A stretch of DNA of 64,000 nt from Holophagaceae bacterium (GCA_016722505.1 JADKJH010000001.1:1540429-1604428); one strand, 5' to 3'; positions 17,888-30,800 are shown, counted from the stretch's first letter. The notes: generated from the sequence alone by a model not told the origin. Numbers and translations: made by a program.

Positions 17888-19765
17888 TCATTTTCTTTTG
17901 GCCTCGATCATTGCCAGAAGTCTTGCATCGCCTTCATCGCCAACCTTGCCCATCAGCGATTGGGCTTCTGCCAGGATCAAGGCGCAGTATTTCCGCATTT
18001 CATCCACAAAAACGCTGTCCTTGATGTCTTTCAGGTTGATCATCACGTTCCAGAGCCCGCCACGCACGCCGGTATAAGCCACGGCGCAACCGACTAACGC
18101 ATCGGTAAGCGAGTTGGGATTGCCTGCTGTGGCTACGCGATCGCTTAGCTTCATCGCTTCTAGGCTCAGCACAGCGGTACTCAATGGCACCGCGACAGCC
18201 TCTTTCAACCCGGCCTGCATGGCTTCGCTGCGGGCCTTCTTCTCGGAGTCGGTGCTTTTCGGCAGGCGCAGCGCTTCCATATAACCGTTGAAGGCATTCG
18301 TGTCTTCATCCACCGCCAGGATCAAGGCGTCCTTTACTTTTTGTGCTTCCTTGGCAATGGCGAGAAGTTCACGCTCAACGGCCCGCGTGGCGGCTTTTCC
18401 CTGGGTGAGATTCGCCACCATGGAAGCCAGCGCGGCCCCCAATGACCCTGCGAACGCAGCAATGGAACCGCCACCGGGCGCGGGCGTGTCACGGCTCACT
18501 TCCTCGATGAAAGAGGCGGCGGACAGAGTCATCAGGCCTTTGTCGAATTGCTTAGGTAGGCCGATGACTTTCTTCTCGATATCAAAGGGTGAGACGTCCG
18601 AAAGGCCCATGGAAAAGACGGCCATTTTCAAGACATCTTCGACAGGCACGAAGGGTGATTTACCCATGGCGCTCAAGTAATGCTGCCCGGCCTGGTAGAG
18701 GGCTTGGAAAGGCACCAGCCCTACGATTTCGCTGCCAGTGACCACAAGGCCCCGATCCAATGCCAGCTGGCGCGTGGCATCCAGCACCGAATGCGGCGGT
18801 GTGGCGTGATAATCGGTGAGGTTGATGGAAAGCTGGGCACGTCCGTACTCCGGGACCACCCATCCGATAGCCTTGCACTCCGTGAAATAGCCCGCCCGGT
18901 ACGCTTTTTGACCTTGTAGGGCCTGAACGGCTTCGTTCGTGCTGGTGTCAATGTCATTGAGCATGAGCAGATGGCGCAGGTCGTAGCTGTGCATCTGCTG
19001 GCAATGGGCCTCCAGGGCTTCGAAAGTCACGGCGTCGTGATCGCAATTCCCACAGGGAAAACGGTCTTTCTGGTAGAACAGGATCTCGCCGCTGGAATAG
19101 TAGGCGTTCGTCGGATTCCGGCGGGCCACTCGACCCTTTTCGCGTAGTTCAAAAGCGAGATCTGTCGCGTGGTCTTTGACGTGGCTGTTGAGTGTGATGT
19201 TGTAGGCGATCAGGAACTCCCGCGCGCCGATGATGGTGCCGCCAGTCTTCGCGTTAAATTCAGAGGGCCCGTAATCCGGTGCCCAAGCAGGATCCTTCAG
19301 TTTCCGGGCCAGCCCTTCGTATTCACCTTTCCGGACCATCGCCAGATTTCGGCGCGTTCCTGTTTTTGCGGCGGATTCATAAAGGTAGACAGGGATGGCC
19401 AGTTCGCGGCCCACGCGTTCTCCGAGCCGGTCCGCCAACGCTACGCAATCGTCGAGCGTAAGGCCAGATACTGGCACGAAGGGACATACATCGGTGGCAC
19501 CCATGCGCGGGTGGGCCCCGTGGTGGGTGCTCATATCGATGATCCGTGATGCCACCTCGATGGCTCGGAAAGCCGCTTCCAGAGCAGCTTCCGGATCACC
19601 TATGAAAGTCACAACCGTGCGGTTGGTGGCCGGGCCAGGGTCCACATCCATAAGCTCCACGCCCGCGACGGATTCAATGGCGTCGGTGATCTGTTTTATC
19701 TTTGCCAGATCCCGGCCTTCGGAAAAATTTGGGACACATTCGACAATTTTTTCAGCGCCCTGCAT
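17888..19765 (-). CDS. ftcD: bifunctional glutamate formimidoyltransferase / formimidoyl-THF cyclodeaminase
   Basis: A 625-residue fusion. Residues 1-300 form the formimidoyltransferase domain (IVECVPNFSEGRD at the start; THHGAHPRMGATDVCPFVP near 85). About residues 420-615 form the cyclodeaminase domain (DTPAPGGGSIAAFAGSLGAALASMV). It passes the formimino group of histidine breakdown to tetrahydrofolate and deaminates it. The ATG at 19765 is chosen because AGGAG lies five bases upstream. A longer upstream frame would run into leuS. No hut genes are seen nearby. Confidence 0.92.
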   Translation of the reverse strand: MQGAEKIVECVPNFSEGRDLAKIKQITDAIESVAGVELMDVDPGPATNRTVVTFIGDPEAALEAAFRAIEVASRIIDMSTHHGAHPRMGATDVCPFVPVSGLTLDDCVALADRLGERVGRELAIPVYLYESAAKTGTRRNLAMVRKGEYEGLARKLKDPAWAPDYGPSEFNAKTGGTIIGAREFLIAYNITLNSHVKDHATDLAFELREKGRVARRNPTNAYYSSGEILFYQKDRFPCGNCDHDAVTFEALEAHCQQMHSYDLRHLLMLNDIDTSTNEAVQALQGQKAYRAGYFTECKAIGWVVPEYGRAQLSINLTDYHATPPHSVLDATRQLALDRGLVVTGSEIVGLVPFQALYQAGQHYLSAMGKSPFVPVEDVLKMAVFSMGLSDVSPFDIEKKVIGLPKQFDKGLMTLSAASFIEEVSRDTPAPGGGSIAAFAGSLGAALASMVANLTQGKAATRAVERELLAIAKEAQKVKDALILAVDEDTNAFNGYMEALRLPKSTDSEKKARSEAMQAGLKEAVAVPLSTAVLSLEAMKLSDRVATAGNPNSLTDALVGCAVAYTGVRGGLWNVMINLKDIKDSVFVDEMRKYCALILAEAQSLMGKVGDEGDARLLAMIEAKRK

Positions 19766-19803
19766 GCATTCTCCTGTCTGTTTCAACCCTGCTGGCCCGC
19801 AGT

Positions 19804-22224
19804 TCAACCCTTGATGACAATGTTCACGAGCTTGCCATTCGGGGGCAGGACGACTTTGATGATTTCCTTGCCTTCGATGTGGGACCTGACTTCGGCGCAA
19901 GCCAAGGCTGCCTCCCGGCGATCAGCTTCCGTGGCGCCAGCAGGCAGTGTGACGCGGCCGCGGACCTTGCCATTCACCTGGACCACAACCAAAACCTCAT
20001 CCGCCTGCAACCACTCATTCGCCGCTTCGGGCCACGCCGCCTGCATCACAAACCCTGAGCCGCCGAGTTGTTCGAACAATTGCTCCGCCAGATGAGGGGC
20101 CACCGGCGAAAGCATGCGGGTGAAGGCATCCAGTGCGTGCTGCATCACTGGGGCGCGGTGCGGGGAATCCGAGGGCAGATCCGCAATGGCATTGATCAAT
20201 TCCATGAGGCCTGACACAACTGTGTTGAATTGGTGGCGCACCGCCAGATCCTCGGTGATGCGTTGGATGGTCAAATGCAGTTTATGCATCAGATCCTTTT
20301 CTTCGCGGGTGAGGTGATCCCTGGCTGGCAGTGGCTCCGCATTGACTTTGTGGTCGTCCACCATGCGCGCCACACGCTTGAGGAATCGCGTGGAACCTTC
20401 GATGCCATCAAACCCAGTCCAGTCCAATTCCTTTTCTATGGGCGCGGCAAAGATCATGAAAAGACGCAATGCGTCAGCTCCATAGCGCGCCAGGACATCA
20501 TCCGGGTCCACCACATTGCCCTTGGACTTGGACATTTTGAAGCCATCTTTCAGCACCATTCCCTGGCAGATGAGCTTCTGAAAGGGCTCGTCACAGCTCA
20601 CCATGCCAAGATCCCGCAGCACCTTGTGGAAGTACCGCGCGTAGATCAGGTGCATGGTTGCGTGTTCGATGCCTCCGATGTACAGGTCCACGGGCATCCA
20701 CGGATCCACAGCGGCTTTATCGAAGGGCCGCTGCTCGTTCTTGGGGTCAAGGTAGCGCAGGAAATACCAGCTGGAATCCACGAAGGTATCCATGGTGTCG
20801 GTTTCTCGACGTGCGGCCCCGCCGCAGATCGGGCATTTGGCAGCAAGAAATGATTTTGATGTTGTCAAGGGTGATGGCCCATGGCCGATGAATTCCACAT
20901 CCTCGGGAAGCCGCACAGGCAGCTCTTCTTCGGAGATTGGCTGCACGCCATGATCGGGACAGTGGATGGTGGGGATGGGTGTGCCCCAGTATCTCTGCCG
21001 GGATAGGCCCCAATCCTTCAGCTTGAAAGTGACAGCGCCTTCCGCGCGGCCCCCAAGTTTTGCGATCATGGCTGCCGTTGCATCCTCGCTTCCAAGGCCG
21101 TTGAATTCGCCGCTGTTGACAAGGATTCCGGCCTCCCACGGGTTTGAGCTTTCGATGACTTTTGGATTTGAAAGACCGTATTTCAAGGCAAACTCATGAT
21201 CGCGCTCATCATGGGCAGGTACGCCCATCACCGCGCCTGTGCCGTAATCCATCAGCACGTAGTTCGCAGCAAAAATCGGGATCAGTTCTCCTGTGAAGGG
21301 ATGCACCGCTTGGAGTTTGGTTCGGTGGCCCTCCTTGATGTCCGCCATCAAGCGTTCTTCGCGGCTCTGGCTCTTGATCCGCGCACAGAATGCAAGCAGC
21401 TCAGGATCGCCAGGGGCCTGGGATTCGATGAGCGGGTGTTCTATGGAAAGCGCCAAGAAATTCACACCAAAAAGTGTGTCCAGGCGTGTGGTGAAAACCT
21501 CGACCTGCCCATGTTCCACCACATCGAAACGCAATCTGGCGCCTTCGCTTTTCCCAATCCAATGGCGCTGCATGGATTTGACATTGTCAGGCCAATCCAG
21601 CTGTTCAAGGCCCGTGAGCAGCTCATCGGCGTACTTGGTGATGGCGAAGAAATATTGCTCCAAAGACTTTTGGACGACCGGATGCCCTGTTCGCTCATCG
21701 TTACCATCCACCACTTGCTCGTTGGCCAATACGGTGCCCAGGGCCTCGCACCAGTTGACGTTGCGCCTAGCGCGGAACACATCACCACGCTTCCACATTT
21801 GTAGGAACAGCCATTGGTTCCATCGGTAGTATTCGGGCAGGTAGCTAGCGATTTCCCGATCCCAGTCATAGCTGATGCCGAGCTTTTGGATCTGCGCTTT
21901 CATGTCGGCGATGTTCTGGCGGGTCCAGATGGCTGGATGAATCCCGTTTTTGATCGCGGCATTCTCTGCAGGCAAGCCAAATGAATCCCACCCAAGGGGC
22001 TGAACTACGGCCTTACCCCTCATTCGTTCAAATCGCGCCGAAACATCCCCCAGGGTGTAATTTCGGACATGCCCCATATGAATTCGTCCACTAGGATAAG
22101 GCAACATAACTAAAACATAATAGGGTTTTCGTGAGCCGATATCTTGAGTCGAGATACAGAAGGCTCTATTATTCATCCACTTGGCTTGGACTGACGGCTC
22201 TTGGGTGAGTGGGCTAAATGTCAT
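19804..22224 (-). CDS. leuS: leucyl-tRNA synthetase
   Basis: An 806-residue class I synthetase. Signatures: HMGH (HIGH box) near residue 50, the CP1 editing domain with TTRLDTLFG near 225 and GTGAVMGVPAHDERDHEFA near 315, KMSKSKGN near 575, and a C-terminal anticodon-binding domain. The ATG at 22224 is chosen because AAGGAG lies four bases upstream. ftcD follows 38 bases downstream on the same strand. Confidence 0.96.
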   Translation of the reverse strand: MTFSPLTQEPSVQAKWMNNRAFCISTQDIGSRKPYYVLVMLPYPSGRIHMGHVRNYTLGDVSARFERMRGKAVVQPLGWDSFGLPAENAAIKNGIHPAIWTRQNIADMKAQIQKLGISYDWDREIASYLPEYYRWNQWLFLQMWKRGDVFRARRNVNWCEALGTVLANEQVVDGNDERTGHPVVQKSLEQYFFAITKYADELLTGLEQLDWPDNVKSMQRHWIGKSEGARLRFDVVEHGQVEVFTTRLDTLFGVNFLALSIEHPLIESQAPGDPELLAFCARIKSQSREERLMADIKEGHRTKLQAVHPFTGELIPIFAANYVLMDYGTGAVMGVPAHDERDHEFALKYGLSNPKVIESSNPWEAGILVNSGEFNGLGSEDATAAMIAKLGGRAEGAVTFKLKDWGLSRQRYWGTPIPTIHCPDHGVQPISEEELPVRLPEDVEFIGHGPSPLTTSKSFLAAKCPICGGAARRETDTMDTFVDSSWYFLRYLDPKNEQRPFDKAAVDPWMPVDLYIGGIEHATMHLIYARYFHKVLRDLGMVSCDEPFQKLICQGMVLKDGFKMSKSKGNVVDPDDVLARYGADALRLFMIFAAPIEKELDWTGFDGIEGSTRFLKRVARMVDDHKVNAEPLPARDHLTREEKDLMHKLHLTIQRITEDLAVRHQFNTVVSGLMELINAIADLPSDSPHRAPVMQHALDAFTRMLSPVAPHLAEQLFEQLGGSGFVMQAAWPEAANEWLQADEVLVVVQVNGKVRGRVTLPAGATEADRREAALACAEVRSHIEGKEIIKVVLPPNGKLVNIVIKG

Positions 22225-22248
22225 GACGCTCCTTGAGGTTCCCATCAA

Positions 22249-22452
22249 AGTAACCTATAATAATGCTGTAGATTCAGTTGGTGGTGATACGACTTAAGTG
22301 CCCCGGGGGGCACAAACTTTTTCATATCTGGAAAATAACATTGACCCGGAACCAGATTCTGGTTTTTCTCTATAGTTGACCTTGTCTCGTCTTTCCATGT
22401 TTTTTTTTCCATCCTCAATACCCCTTCCCAATCCCCCTTTTTTGGAGGCTCT
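22249..22452. other. divergent region leuS / lipoprotein copy 1
   Basis: The region contains a small GC-rich palindrome at 22298-22313 (GTGCCCCGGGGGGCAC) and pyrimidine-rich tracts before the copy 1 ribosome site. It lacks the promoter module shared by the other three lipoprotein copies. The leuS promoter must also lie here. Confidence 0.45.
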
Positions 22453-25400
22453 ATGAGCAACCCCAACCCGAAACTCCGGAATGCATTAGGCATTTCGGCC
22501 CTCACGGCGTTCTCGCTGGTGATGATCGGCTGCGGCGGGTCGTCTTCGTCGGCCCCGACAGCCAGCAATGCGGCTCCGGGCAGCGTGACGATCTCTGGCG
22601 CCAACACCGCCGTGACCGCCCACTCATCCATCTACAACCTGTCGGCTGTGGATCCCGAGGGTGATGCGATCACCTTCAGCACCACCACCGCGGGCGCGAC
22701 GATCTCTGGATCTGTCCTGACCTTCACCCCACCGTTGTGGCCCCTGCTTCCGCGCCTGCGATCATCTCGGTCATCGCGACGGACTCCAAGGGAGCCGCTT
22801 CTCCCGCCAAGACCGCTTCGGTGGTCGTGACGGCGAATGTGGCGCCTCACTTCACCAGCGCGCCTCCGACCTCGGGTCTGGTGGGCCTGGCTTTGAGCTA
22901 CACCCCGATCACGGATTTGGATCCAGAGGGTGACACCATCACCATCACCAAGACCGCGGGTCCCGGGACTTTCTCGGGTGGCGTTCTGACCTACACGCCC
23001 GTCCTGGCGGATGTGGCAGCGAATCCGACCTTCACGTTCTCGGCCAATGATGGCCATGGCGGCGTGACGGTGCAGACGTTCACCCTTCCGGTGGTGAGCA
23101 ACAACACGAAGCCAAATATCACCACGGCGACGATTCCTGATGTCCACCTGAACCACAATATCTCGCTGCAGCTTACGGCGACGGATGATGGTGTGGGCGG
23201 CTCGGCGCTGACCTGGACGCTCGTCTCCCCGGTGGCGGGTTTCTCGCCTGTCCTCCGGCGGGTTGTTGACGTCGAGTTCCAGCACACTGGGCCCGCGCAC
23301 ACTGACCGTGCGAGTGACGGATGTGGGGTGGACTGTGGGATGAAAAGACCTTCTCCAGCAGCTTCCTGGCTGATAGCAAGCCGAACTTCTCGACGCAGAC
23401 GTACACCGAGACGGTGACGGGTGTGCAGTTCCATGATCCAGCGAACCTGCGACAGGAAATCACGGGGTACAACCGTTTCAATTTCCTGGACACGAACGCG
23501 GCGAATAGCGAGTACGTGACGTTGGCCGGGAACAAGGGATGGCGCGCGGGCGTGACGGCGACAGACGCTGAGAACGACCAGGTGGTGTACACGGTGAAGG
23601 TGAACTCGGTGTTCCGATTCGGATCGCCGTTCGTGGCAACCACGGATCAGAATGCGTCGCCAGCGGGCGGCCGCTATCCGTATGTCGTGCCGGGAACCGG
23701 GGCGGACACGCGGGTACCGGGCGAAATCGTGTGGCGTCCAGGCAATGGCCAGGGCAACCCGGGAACCAACGGCGCGGTGATGACGGTGGGAATGAACAAG
23801 GACGCGCTGCAGGGAACCTTGCTTCCCGGCTTCCCCGTCCAGGATCCGGCGAACTGGTCGTTCACGATCATCGCGGATCAGCTGATCGGCGGAGTGGTCA
23901 CGCCTGGACAGTCCCAGGAGACGACGCTGGTGATCAAGGTCCAGCCGAACCACCAGCCTTCCATCGGAGCGTTGACGACGATCAATATCCCGACGATCAC
24001 GGCAGGCGTGAACACGGGAGCAGGGACAGCGAGTGCGCCGAACGTGGGTCGCCCGGCGATCCAGGAGCCGGTAGCCAGCGACACGGCGACGCCGGGAACG
24101 CCGAGCAAGTGGATCTGGGCCATCGGAGCGCCAGGGACCGCAGGATCGGACACGAACATCGCGGATCCGAACACCAACGTCAATCACGGCCACCAGGACG
24201 CGATCCAGGTGTTCTTCGGCAACGCGCCGTACAACACGACCAATGGCATCGGTGTGCTGACCGCCACGGCCGGCAACTACCCAGCCTTCGACACCACGGG
24301 CAACTACCCCGCCGTGGACACCGCCGGGACGATTCCGAATGGGTTCTACAATCCGTGGCTGGGTGCCATTCCGAGCCCCGCGACCTACACCGTGGCCTGG
24401 GCGCCTGTGCGCATCCAGTACCAGTTGGGCCGCTACCTGGCTTGCGCTTACGGCGTAACCAATGGCTACAATTTCCCGTTGAAGGTCGAGGATCAGTACA
24501 CGCTGTCCAGCACCAACGCCGTGAGCATCTTCCCGATTTTTGGCACGGTCAAGTTCTTCAACAGCCGCTATCGTTTCTTGCAGGATGACGGGACCGATGG
24601 CTATCAGCTGCCTCGTGGTAATTTCACCGCCACTGGCAATTACCGCACAACCGCTGGAGCTTATGTCTTTGCTTACTTGCCTTTGGGTGTGAGCGATGGC
24701 GCGGGCAATGCTGAAATCCTGGCCGCGGGTGTCAGCACCTACGGATCCAAGCTGTTCGGTAGCCCAATTGCTCCCGTGGGAGCCCCGGCTTCCGGTTATG
24801 GCAATGCTGCGGGTGGCTATATTCCTCCAAACACTGCTGGCGCTGGGGCCACTGCAGGCAACTGGCACACCCTGGATGCTTTCAATACGTCTGCATTCTT
24901 CACTCTCTCGACCGCCAACCCCCTGAATCCCACCTTTAACCCGGCTGCCAATGCTGCCGCCGTTCCGGGAACCGCTTCTGGAGCCACCAAGACCTACACT
25001 CAGTTCACGGGCCCAGCTAACGCGCCTGTGGGTGTGTCTGTGACGGTGAGCGGCCCCTACGCAGACAACGAAGCGGATGCGCGCAAGATTCCATCCAACT
25101 CTCCGTACCTATTCTCCCTGGCCCAGGTCACCATCCCTTATGGCGGGACTGGCAATGATGGTTGGTTCGGCACTGTTGCCCGCTATCCTGATCTACCAAA
25201 CCAGGCGATCTTCACCGGTGGTTTCTCTGCCCAAGACTTCCCGCGCGAGCACATCGCTGATTGCGCCCAGAGCGAAGTGAACGTCCAAGACGTTCTGCCG
25301 GGCCGGCCGGTCTTCTTCAGCCGATACAATCCTACTTTCATCGGCATTGATGCCATGGCCACTACGCCCGCGGGTGGAATGGGCGCCATGCTGCGCTTGA

Positions 25401-27444
25401 GCTTCACCTGGCCGACCATGGTGACCAACACAGCCGGTTCCTTCCCTGTTGCTGGCACCGCCAACACCTGGGGCGCCACGGACATCATGCAGGTGGCCAC
25501 GCCCAATATCGGTGGCCGCGGACGTTTCTTCTTCACGGGCAACTATATTGGTGCTTCCGAGTCCGATCCCACCAACTTCTGGAAACTGGGCTTCTATAGC
25601 GCCAATGCCGGTGGCGGACCCGTAGTCAGCACCAGCGGTTACGACATGGGTGTGGAAGCATCTGTCACTCAGCCCATCCATGTGGTTACCAACTCGATCT
25701 GGGTTCCCGCTGCGGCCAATGGCCACTTCAACCTGCTGAATACCTTCTCCACGCCAGCAGGCGGTTCGGGCTACACGGACATTCCATTCGCGGGTGCACA
25801 CGGCTACCTCGACGAATTCAACTTTCCCATGCTTTCGACGTTGACCGCTCTTCCTGACACCAAGATTTGGACAGGAGCTTCGACTGGCGCCTATAGTGTC
25901 CTTACCACCACAGACTGGTTCTACGGCATCACTACAACCGGTTATAGCTGGGATACCGTCTACAATCCCGCTCTACTGAACACAGGTATTGGCGATCGCA
26001 CCTTCTTCCTGTGGATGAAGCAGGAAGCCACGGATGTGGATGCTTACGGCACCTTTGCGGGTTCCTACCTCAATGGTGGGGCTTCTGCTGTGGACGCCAA
26101 GGGTGGTCACACGGGTGCTCCGAATTTCGCCATGACCGCTACTGGCCTCACGGATACCCAGGCCCAGATCTCCTTCTCTGAAATTGGTACTCAGCTCGGT
26201 GGCGTGAATCAGGCCATCAATAGCGGTATCGGCATGAGCGGCTGGGCTATTCCCCAGTTCGAACAGCTCCGATCCTTGGTTGCCGCCCCCGCCCAGTACG
26301 GCCAGGCCCCCGCGCCCGCCTGGTGGATCCTGCCATGGTCTCCACGGGGTCTGACAACACTGTCGCAACCTTTGACAATTCCACCGTCGGCACCTTCGAT
26401 GGCATCGTCTCCAACAGCCTGATCGTTTATGCTGTTCGCAACCGCAGCATCCTGGGCGAAGCGGGCATCGAGCCCAGCTCGCCAGTGCTGGCCCAGTGGT
26501 GGAACAACATGAGCCACGCGAATGTTGGCGCCACCGGCTTCCCTGGCGTCCTGACGAACTACACCTCCAGCTTCCTGCCGGTGGGTGAGTTCACCGAGGT
26601 GGTTGAACTCAAGCACAACTTCATTGGCAAGCTTGCTGCGCCTGATGCAGCTACCACTGACGTCCAGAAGGTCGTGCTCTCAACCGGCATCATCGCGCCC
26701 AAGGGCGACAGCTTGCTGAATAACGCGATCCCGGTGGTCACGCCCGTTCGTCAGTTGGCCATCAATGACCTGAAGATCAACACGGCCACTGGCACGACAG
26801 CTGTCGGCACCAAGCTGGACATCTTCAACGGCACGGCCGAATTGAGCGCCAATGGCGCGACCTACGGCGTTCCTGCTGGTGGCATCCCCAGCTACAAGCT
26901 GGTCAATGGGAACGGTCTGCCCGCCAGTGATTATCGTTTGCACGGCAGGTCCACCCTGCAATTGACCTTCCAGCCCGCGGTCAACGACCTTCGTCATCCC
27001 TCTGGTTACGAGGTGACCATCTATGCTGTCTATCCTGATGGTGGCCCGACCATTGGTGTTCCCCTCCACACCATCCGCATGCTTCATAAGGGCGGCATCG
27101 GCGCCATTCAGACCCTGAACTTCCCGAACCTTTGGGACATGAGCTGGGATTCTGGTTTCCAGCCCTACGCCGTCAAGGTGCGAAACATTTGGATGTCTGG
27201 AACCGAAGGTGCAGCCAGCCATTCCTTCGACATGGGCAAGGAACCCAACGCAAGCCGGTTCCCCATGGCTTGGGCTGACTGCCTGTCTGGTGTCTTTGTG
27301 GTGGACTACACCTCCGCTACGCCGATCGCACCTCCTCAGGGCGGTCTCCAGGGCACCGAGCTTCCTGCTTCTGGCGAAAGGGGCTCACGTCCTGCTCGTC
27401 CCGTGGTCACGAAACCGACTTCGGCGCTTAACCTCAATCGCTAA
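22453..27444 (+). CDS. giant surface lipoprotein, copy 1 (four indels)
   Basis: Corrected length is about 1,663 residues. An N-terminal lipoprotein signal (ALTAFSLVMIGC) is followed by several cadherin/Ig-like beta repeats with DPEGD-type calcium-loop motifs (about 45-590), a divergent middle, and a C-terminal region conserved in all copies (EIGTQL near 1250; MAWADCLSGVFVVDY near 1620). Frame breaks: C lost at 22727-22730, C gained near 23248, G gained at 23324-23327, C lost at 26306-26311; net zero, so the full frame is recovered. It is presumably displayed on the outer membrane. Enzymatic motifs are not seen; adhesion or structural roles are guesses. In its 3' half it resembles copy 4. Confidence 0.7.
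22476..24237 (+). repeat. near-identical 1.76-kb unit, copy 1
   Basis: This block matches 27835-29596, 33065-34822 and, inverted, 45767-47527. Differences are scattered single bases, mostly silent, plus indels. After correcting the indels every copy is exactly 1,761 bp. Confidence 0.9.
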
Positions 27445-27471
27445 TGGTTGATCTCTGAAGAGAGATCATTC

Positions 27472-27501
27472 AAAAGCCCCCGCTTCGGCGGGGGCTTTTT
27501 T
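27472..27501 (+). terminator. terminator of lipoprotein copy 1
   Basis: AAAAGCCCCCGC, loop TTCG, GCGGGGGC, then six T: a textbook intrinsic terminator 27 bases after the stop. Confidence 0.92.
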
Positions 27502-27682
27502 GCGTTTGGATGAATGAAGGATTCAATTACTTTCCTCTCTATCCGGGGCTCTCTCTGGGTGTCACGGTTCGCGGCCTGGGTTGGAGCTGGCTGTGTTGTG
27601 ACCTTTAAATAGCATTGAGCGAATTAGTCCGTGTTACTTAAGTCAATAAAATGTAACAACTTGGACCGCGGTTGATTTTTAC

Positions 27683-27711
27683 TTGCGGGAAGTACGCTCG
27701 GGCGCTAATAA
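27683..27711 (+). promoter_or_regulatory. promoter of lipoprotein copy 2
   Basis: TTGCGG at 27683-27688, a 17-base spacer, TAATAA at 27706-27711. The same layout precedes copies 3 and 4, and the downstream leader (CAGGGTCTATTTG, then ATGTCCGGCTTTAG) is also conserved. The remaining 27502-27817 sequence shows no gene. Confidence 0.65.
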
Positions 27712-27817
27712 TTCAGGGTCTATTTGATCTTTGAATTTATGTGGAGTGATTTTTGCTTCAATCTTTCAAATATGTCCGGCTTTAGTTCCCGGTCCACTTT
27801 ACTCATTAGGAGGTTCC

Positions 27818-30800
27818 ATGAACCAATCTTCTTTCCGGAATGCGTTAGGCATTTCGGCCCTCACGGCGTTTTCGCTGGTGATGATCGGCTGCGGCGGGTC
27901 GTCTTCGTCGGCCCCGACAGCCAGCAATGCGGCTCCGGGCAGCGTGACGATCTCTGGCGCCAACACCGCCGTGACCGCCCACTCATCCATCTACAACCTG
28001 TCGGCTGTGGATCCCGAGGGTGATGCGATCACCTTCAGCACCACCACCGCGGGCGCGACGATCTCTGGATCTGTCCTGACCTTCACCCCCACCGTTGTGG
28101 CCCCTGCTTCCGCGCCTGCGATCATCTCGGTCATCGCGACGGACTCCAAGGGGAGCCGCTTCTCCCGCCAAGACCGCTTCGGTGGTCGTGACGGCGAATG
28201 TGGCGCCTCACTTCACCAGCGCGCCTCCGACCTCGGGTCTGGTGGGCCTGGCTTTGAGCTACACCCCGATCACGGATTTGGATCCAGAGGGTGACACCAT
28301 CACCATCACCAAGACCGCGGGTCCCGGGACTTTCTCGGGTGGCGTTCTGACCTACACGCCCGTCCTGGCGGATGTGGCAGCGAATCCGACCTTCACGTTC
28401 TCGGCCAATGATGGCCATGGCGGCGTGACGGTGCAGACGTTCACCCTTCCGGTGGTGAGCAACAACACGAAGCCAAATATCACCACGGCGACGATTCCTG
28501 ATGTCCACCTGAACCACAATATCTCGCTGCAGCTTACGGCGACGGATGATGGTGTGGGCGGCTCGGCGCTGACCTGGACGCTCGTCTCCCCGGTGGCGGG
28601 TTTCTCGCTGTCCTCCGGCGGGTTGTTGACGTCGAGTTCCAGCACACTGGGCCCGCGCACACTGACCGTGCGAGTGACGGATGTGGGTGGACTGTGGGAT
28701 GAAAAGACCTTCTCCAGCAGCTTCCTGGCTGATAGCAAGCCGAACTTCTCGACGCAGACGTACACCGAGACGGTGACGGGCGTGCAGTTCCATGATCCCG
28801 CGAACCTGCGACAGGAAATCACGGGGTACAACCGTTTCAATTTCCTGGACACGAACGCGGCGAATAGCGAGTACGTGACGTTGGCAGGGAACAAGGGATG
28901 GCGCGCGGGCGTGACGGCGACAGACGCTGAGAACGACCAAGTGGTGTACACGGTGAAGGTGAATTCGGTATTCCGATTCGGTTCGCCGTTCGTGGCAACC
29001 ACGGATCAGAATGCGTCGCCAGCGGGCGGCCGCTATCCGTATGTCGTGCCGGGAACCGGCGCGGACACGCGGGTACCGGGCGAAATCGTGTGGCGTCCAG
29101 GCAATGGCCAGGGCAACCCGGGAACCAACGGCGCGGTGATGACGGTGGGAATGAACAAGGACGCGCTGCAGGGAACCTTGCTTCCCGGCTTCCCCGTCCA
29201 GGATCCGGCGAACTGGTCGTTCACGATCATCGCGGATCAGCTGATCGGCGGAGTGGTCACGCCTGGGCAGTCCCAGGAGACGACGTTGGTGATCAAGGTT
29301 CAGCCGAACCATCAGCCTTCCATCGGAGCGCTGACGACGATCAATATTCCGACGATCACGGCAGGCGTGAACACGGGAGCAGGGACAGCGAGTGCGCCGA
29401 ACGTGGGTCGCCCGGCGATCCAGGAGCCGGTAGCCAGCGACACGGCGACACCGGGAACGCCGAGCAAGTGGATCTGGGCCATCGGAGCGCCAGGGACCGC
29501 AGGATCGGACACGAACATCGCGGATCCGAACACCAACGTCAATCATGGCCACCAGGACGCGATCCAGGTGTTCTTCGGCAACGCGCCGTACAACACGGTC
29601 AATGGCATCGGTGTGCTGACGGTTGGCAATTACCCGACCTTCGACACCACGGGCAACTACCCCAATGTGCTGACCTCCGGGACGATCCCGAATGGGTTCT
29701 ACAATCCGTGGCTGGGCGCGATTCCAAGCCCCGCGACCTACACCGTGGCCTGGGCGCCGATCCGCATCCAGTACCAGTTGGGCCGCTACCTGTACTGCTT
29801 CACCGGCCAGCCGAACGCCTACAATTTCCCGTTGAAGGTCGAGGACCAGTACACGCTATCCAGCACCAACGCCGTGAACATCTTCCCGATCTTTGGTACG
29901 GTCAAGTTCTTCAACAGTCGCTTCCGTTTCCGCCTGGATGACGCGACTGATGAATCTTACGCGGGTCGTCGAGGAGAGTTCACTTCTACTGGCAACTTCA
30001 TTACTGACTATGCGGGTGGCACGAGCATTCCGCGCTACACGTTCAACTACCTGCCCATTGGCGTCAGTGCAGCCACGGGCAATGCGGAAGCCCTGACCAG
30101 CAGTGGCACGTCCACCTATGGTTCGAACCTGTTCGGCCGAGCCAATCCCACCGTGTCCGGCGCTCCAGCCTCGGGTTACGGTAGCTACACCGGTGGCTAT
30201 TTCGCTCCAGGCCAGTGGGGCGCGGGCTCCCTGCTGACTGCGGGTAACTGGCACACCCTGGATGGCTTGAACTCCAATGGCGGTGCAGGAAGCAATGGCG
30301 CGCGGTTCCTCTCCCCCGGCAACCCCTTGAACAGCCTCTTCAATGCTCCGGCCAAGGCGGCGGGTGTCACTGGAACAGCGTCTGGTGCGGCTAAAACCTA
30401 CACCCAGTTCCAGGGCGCCAGTGCCTCACCGATTTCGGTCGCCATTCCGGCATCGCCCTATTCTGACAACGAAGCAGACGCCAAAGTCATTCCATCTAAT
30501 TCTCCCTACCTCTTCAATGTCTCTGGCTTGTTTGATCCATGGGGTGGATGGGAAGGCGCTCACAACAATGGCTTCACGCAGCTTCGCTATCCTGACTTCC
30601 CTCACCTGGGTGGTTATTCAGTTGATACTGGTCGCCTCCTGCCATTCCATTGGGCGTACGGATGCGCCCAGAGTGAAGTGAACTATCAGCGTGTTCATGC
30701 GGGCCGCCCCGTGTTTTTCAGCCTGACTGATCCCGTTACCGTGGATGTCGACGGCTTTGTGACCGCCGCTCCCTCCGCCATGCTTCGCTTGAGCTTCACT

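Noticed and set aside
22991..24868. Very long antisense frames (hundreds of codons) opposite the lipoprotein 5' units in all four copies
   Set aside because: They are Arg/His-rich, arise from the third-base bias of the sense gene, and have no ribosome sites.
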